Assembly: GCF_001553935.1 (NCBI RefSeq)
Contig: NZ_CP014232.1
Location: 1,054,001-1,118,000, forward strand
Length of the DNA: 64,000 bases
From: Actinomyces oris
Lineage (GTDB): Bacteria > Actinomycetota > Actinomycetes > Actinomycetales > Actinomycetaceae
Reading direction: 5' to 3'
Below are positions 62,583-64,000 of the stretch, one piece after another. The notes below the pieces were generated by a model, which saw nothing but the letters and a program-made list of their open reading frames with translations, made no database searches and was not told where the DNA came from. Position numbers and translations under genes: made by a program. How positions within the stretch are numbered: the stretch's first letter is position 1; every line of letters starts with the position of its first letter.

Positions 62583-63527
62583 TTACGACGAAGCGTCCGG
62601 CTGCTGAGCGGCGGCAAGGATGGGCGCCCCCTTCTCAGGCGGGTCACCCTGACCGGCCACGGCACCGCCGTTCATGTCGAAGGCGACGACCTCAGAGTCG
62701 TAGTCGTCGTTCGGCGCGGTGGCCAGCTCAACCCTCTGAAGAGTCCGATTTCCCAGGACGGCCGCCAGAACCGGCGCTGCGGCGTCAACCTCCACACCCT
62801 TTCCGTACTCACCGAGTCCCCACACTCTCAACTGGGTCACCTGGTTGATATCATCATGCGCATCCAGGTCCACCGTCGCATCGACTCGCTTATCTGCCGG
62901 GATGGCATCAAGGACGCTCTTGATCGGCACGGAGGTGAGGTCAACGCCTTTGGAGTGAGTGACGTGACAATAGGATGAGCCCACATGAATACTCTGCTCG
63001 GTCTTGAGCGAACCCACACCGACAACCGGAGATGTTAGCGGAAGAATGAAGTTATCCGGAAGGGTTTTCACGCCTTGGTAGCGTAGCCGGATTTCATTCC
63101 AGGAGATCTCCACGCTCTCCACCTCCGAGGAGACCACCTTCATGGCAGCCGGCACGGCCCTCTCGGAGTCATCCATCGGCAGATGACAGGACATCGACGT
63201 CGCGCCCTGGGTCCATGTGACGTCAAGTTCCACCTTGTCGGAGTCAGCCAGATTCACTACTTCGTTTCGAGCATTGCGAATGATGGCGAGGACTGAATCC
63301 TGTCCGGGATCACCCTTGAGGTTGACGATCACATCCCAGCGATCATCGGTCACGAGCCCCGGATCCACATCAACCTCAACGGACGTGACACCATCAAGAC
63401 CGGACAAATACTTGCGCACCTTCCTCTTCTTCTTACTGAGAGCCAGAGCGAAAGGTGAGCACCCGCCCACTCCGAAAGCAAGAGACACTGCACCCAGTGC
63501 CAGCACCTCACGACGTCGAATACTCAT
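62583..63527 (-). CDS. Lipoprotein, paralogue of the partial gene upstream
   Basis: 314 residues from ATG 63527 (GGGGAGTGAGGTTG upstream). RR-containing signal peptide (MSIRRREVLALGAVSLAFGV) with lipobox GVGGC. The body has two repeats of a beta-rich domain (VTSVEVDVDPGLVTDDRWDV, LAIIRNARNEVVNLADSD, SVEISWNEIRLRYQG) and ends QGDPPEKGAPILAAAQQ. The RR motif could direct Tat export. Unknown function; no similarity noticed to the other lipoprotein pair at 55.8-57.5 kb. Confidence 0.87.
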   Translation of the reverse strand: MSIRRREVLALGAVSLAFGVGGCSPFALALSKKKRKVRKYLSGLDGVTSVEVDVDPGLVTDDRWDVIVNLKGDPGQDSVLAIIRNARNEVVNLADSDKVELDVTWTQGATSMSCHLPMDDSERAVPAAMKVVSSEVESVEISWNEIRLRYQGVKTLPDNFILPLTSPVVGVGSLKTEQSIHVGSSYCHVTHSKGVDLTSVPIKSVLDAIPADKRVDATVDLDAHDDINQVTQLRVWGLGEYGKGVEVDAAAPVLAAVLGNRTLQRVELATAPNDDYDSEVVAFDMNGGAVAGQGDPPEKGAPILAAAQQPDASS

Positions 63528-63601
63528 CAACCTCACTCCCCTTCCCTTCATCATGCTTGCATGTGCACGTCAGGCAGAGACGCTTTGGAGTCCGCTCCCC
63601 A

Positions 63602-64000
63602 TCAGGACGCAGAGGCAACCACCTGTTGGGCGGCGGCAAGGATGGGCGCCCCCTTCTCGGGCGGGTCCCCCTGGCCGACCACAGCGCCGGACTTCATGTC
63701 AAAGCCAACCACCCTGGGCTGGACTTTGCTTTCCACCGAGGTAAGCAGCTCCACCCTCTGGAGTACCTGGTTTCCGAGTACTGTGGCGAGAACCGCAGCG
63801 TCGGGCTGAACATCCTCATCCTGCCAGTCCTTCACCCATTTCTTGAATATGAGACGGGCCTGGTGATTGTTGTAATCCTCCGCCTCCAGGCTCAGGACCG
63901 CTCCGTACCGCTTGTCGGTGGGGATGGCTTCCAGTGCACGCTTGATCGGCACGGATGTGAGGTCCTTGCCCTTGGCGTGGGAGATGAAGCAGTGAGACCG
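63602..64000 (-). CDS. Lipoprotein paralogue, 5' end outside window
   Basis: 133 C-terminal residues seen; the frame is open to the right edge (RSHCFISHAKGKDLTSVPIK). Shares with the neighbouring lipoprotein HSKGVDLTSVPIK-type, AVLATVLGNQVLQRVEL and the nearly identical end GQGDPPEKGAPILAAAQQ. Tandem duplicate in the same direction, 74 bp apart. Confidence 0.85.
   Translation of the reverse strand, partial: RSHCFISHAKGKDLTSVPIKRALEAIPTDKRYGAVLSLEAEDYNNHQARLIFKKWVKDWQDEDVQPDAAVLATVLGNQVLQRVELLTSVESKVQPRVVGFDMKSGAVVGQGDPPEKGAPILAAAQQVVASAS

Overview
The window looks like a chromosomal segment of a high-G+C actinobacterium, most likely an Actinomyces-like member of the Actinomycetaceae. This is inferred from the strong G/C third-position bias, an actinobacterial gene repertoire (CsoR copper operon, EfeUOB with a DtxR/IdeR-type box, OxyR, class Ib NrdF) and many Ala/Pro/Gly-rich proteins. 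The genus is an inference, not a database result.

Layout. 1-3.0 kb: the 5' two thirds or so of a YcaO-domain gene (a RiPP or thioamidation-type cyclodehydratase) cut by the left edge, a divergent NarL-type response regulator, and an LRV-domain membrane protein. 3.1-6.7 kb: a copper operon (csoR, copZ-like chaperone, copA) behind two CsoR-type palindromes. 6.8-24.3 kb: one long leftward block encoding a Gram-positive type IV secretion system (T4SS): VirB2-like pilin, PrgI/VirB3, VirB4, CHAP/SLT cell-wall hydrolase, VirB8-like protein, LRV/collagen-like membrane protein, VirB6-like channel and VirD4 coupling ATPase. Between VirB6 and VirD4 sits a toxin-immunity cassette: a polypeptide with three tandem GAD-like/DUF1851 immunity modules, a fourth stand-alone module, and a 758-residue protein with an N-terminal Ntox15-type nuclease domain (HNPD motif) and a long disordered Arg-ending tail. 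No relaxase, integrase or att site is seen, so the locus reads better as an antibacterial T4SS than as an ordinary conjugative element. This is the main discovery candidate.

24.9-34.6 kb: two PLP sulfur-amino-acid enzymes, a secreted S33 peptidase, tRNA-Arg and tRNA-Ser, an AlkD-type glycosylase, a WYL regulator with a VOC protein, and two tiny unknown genes. 34.7-48.7 kb: a QacA/EmrB-type MFS pump, tRNA-Ser(UGA), AGE epimerase, sugar-binding lipoprotein, HAD phosphatase, serS, oxyR, a diacylglycerol-kinase-like lipid kinase, an M20 amidohydrolase, and a divergent TetR/MFS pair with two operators. 48.9-52.8 kb: the efeUOB ferrous-iron uptake operon. Its upstream gap (52.9-53.4 kb) is a mosaic of three fragments copied from elsewhere in the window.

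53.4-64 kb: an LssY_C-domain protein operon, two paralogous lipoproteins, a HigB-HigA-SecB-like toxin-antitoxin-chaperone (TAC) system, nrdF, an ISL3-type insertion sequence with perfect 8-bp target duplication but a twice-frameshifted transposase, a DUF1269 protein whose promoter region the IS entered, and two paralogous lipoproteins, the last cut by the right edge. Only the sequence was read; no searches or structure predictions were run, so family names rest on recognised motifs.
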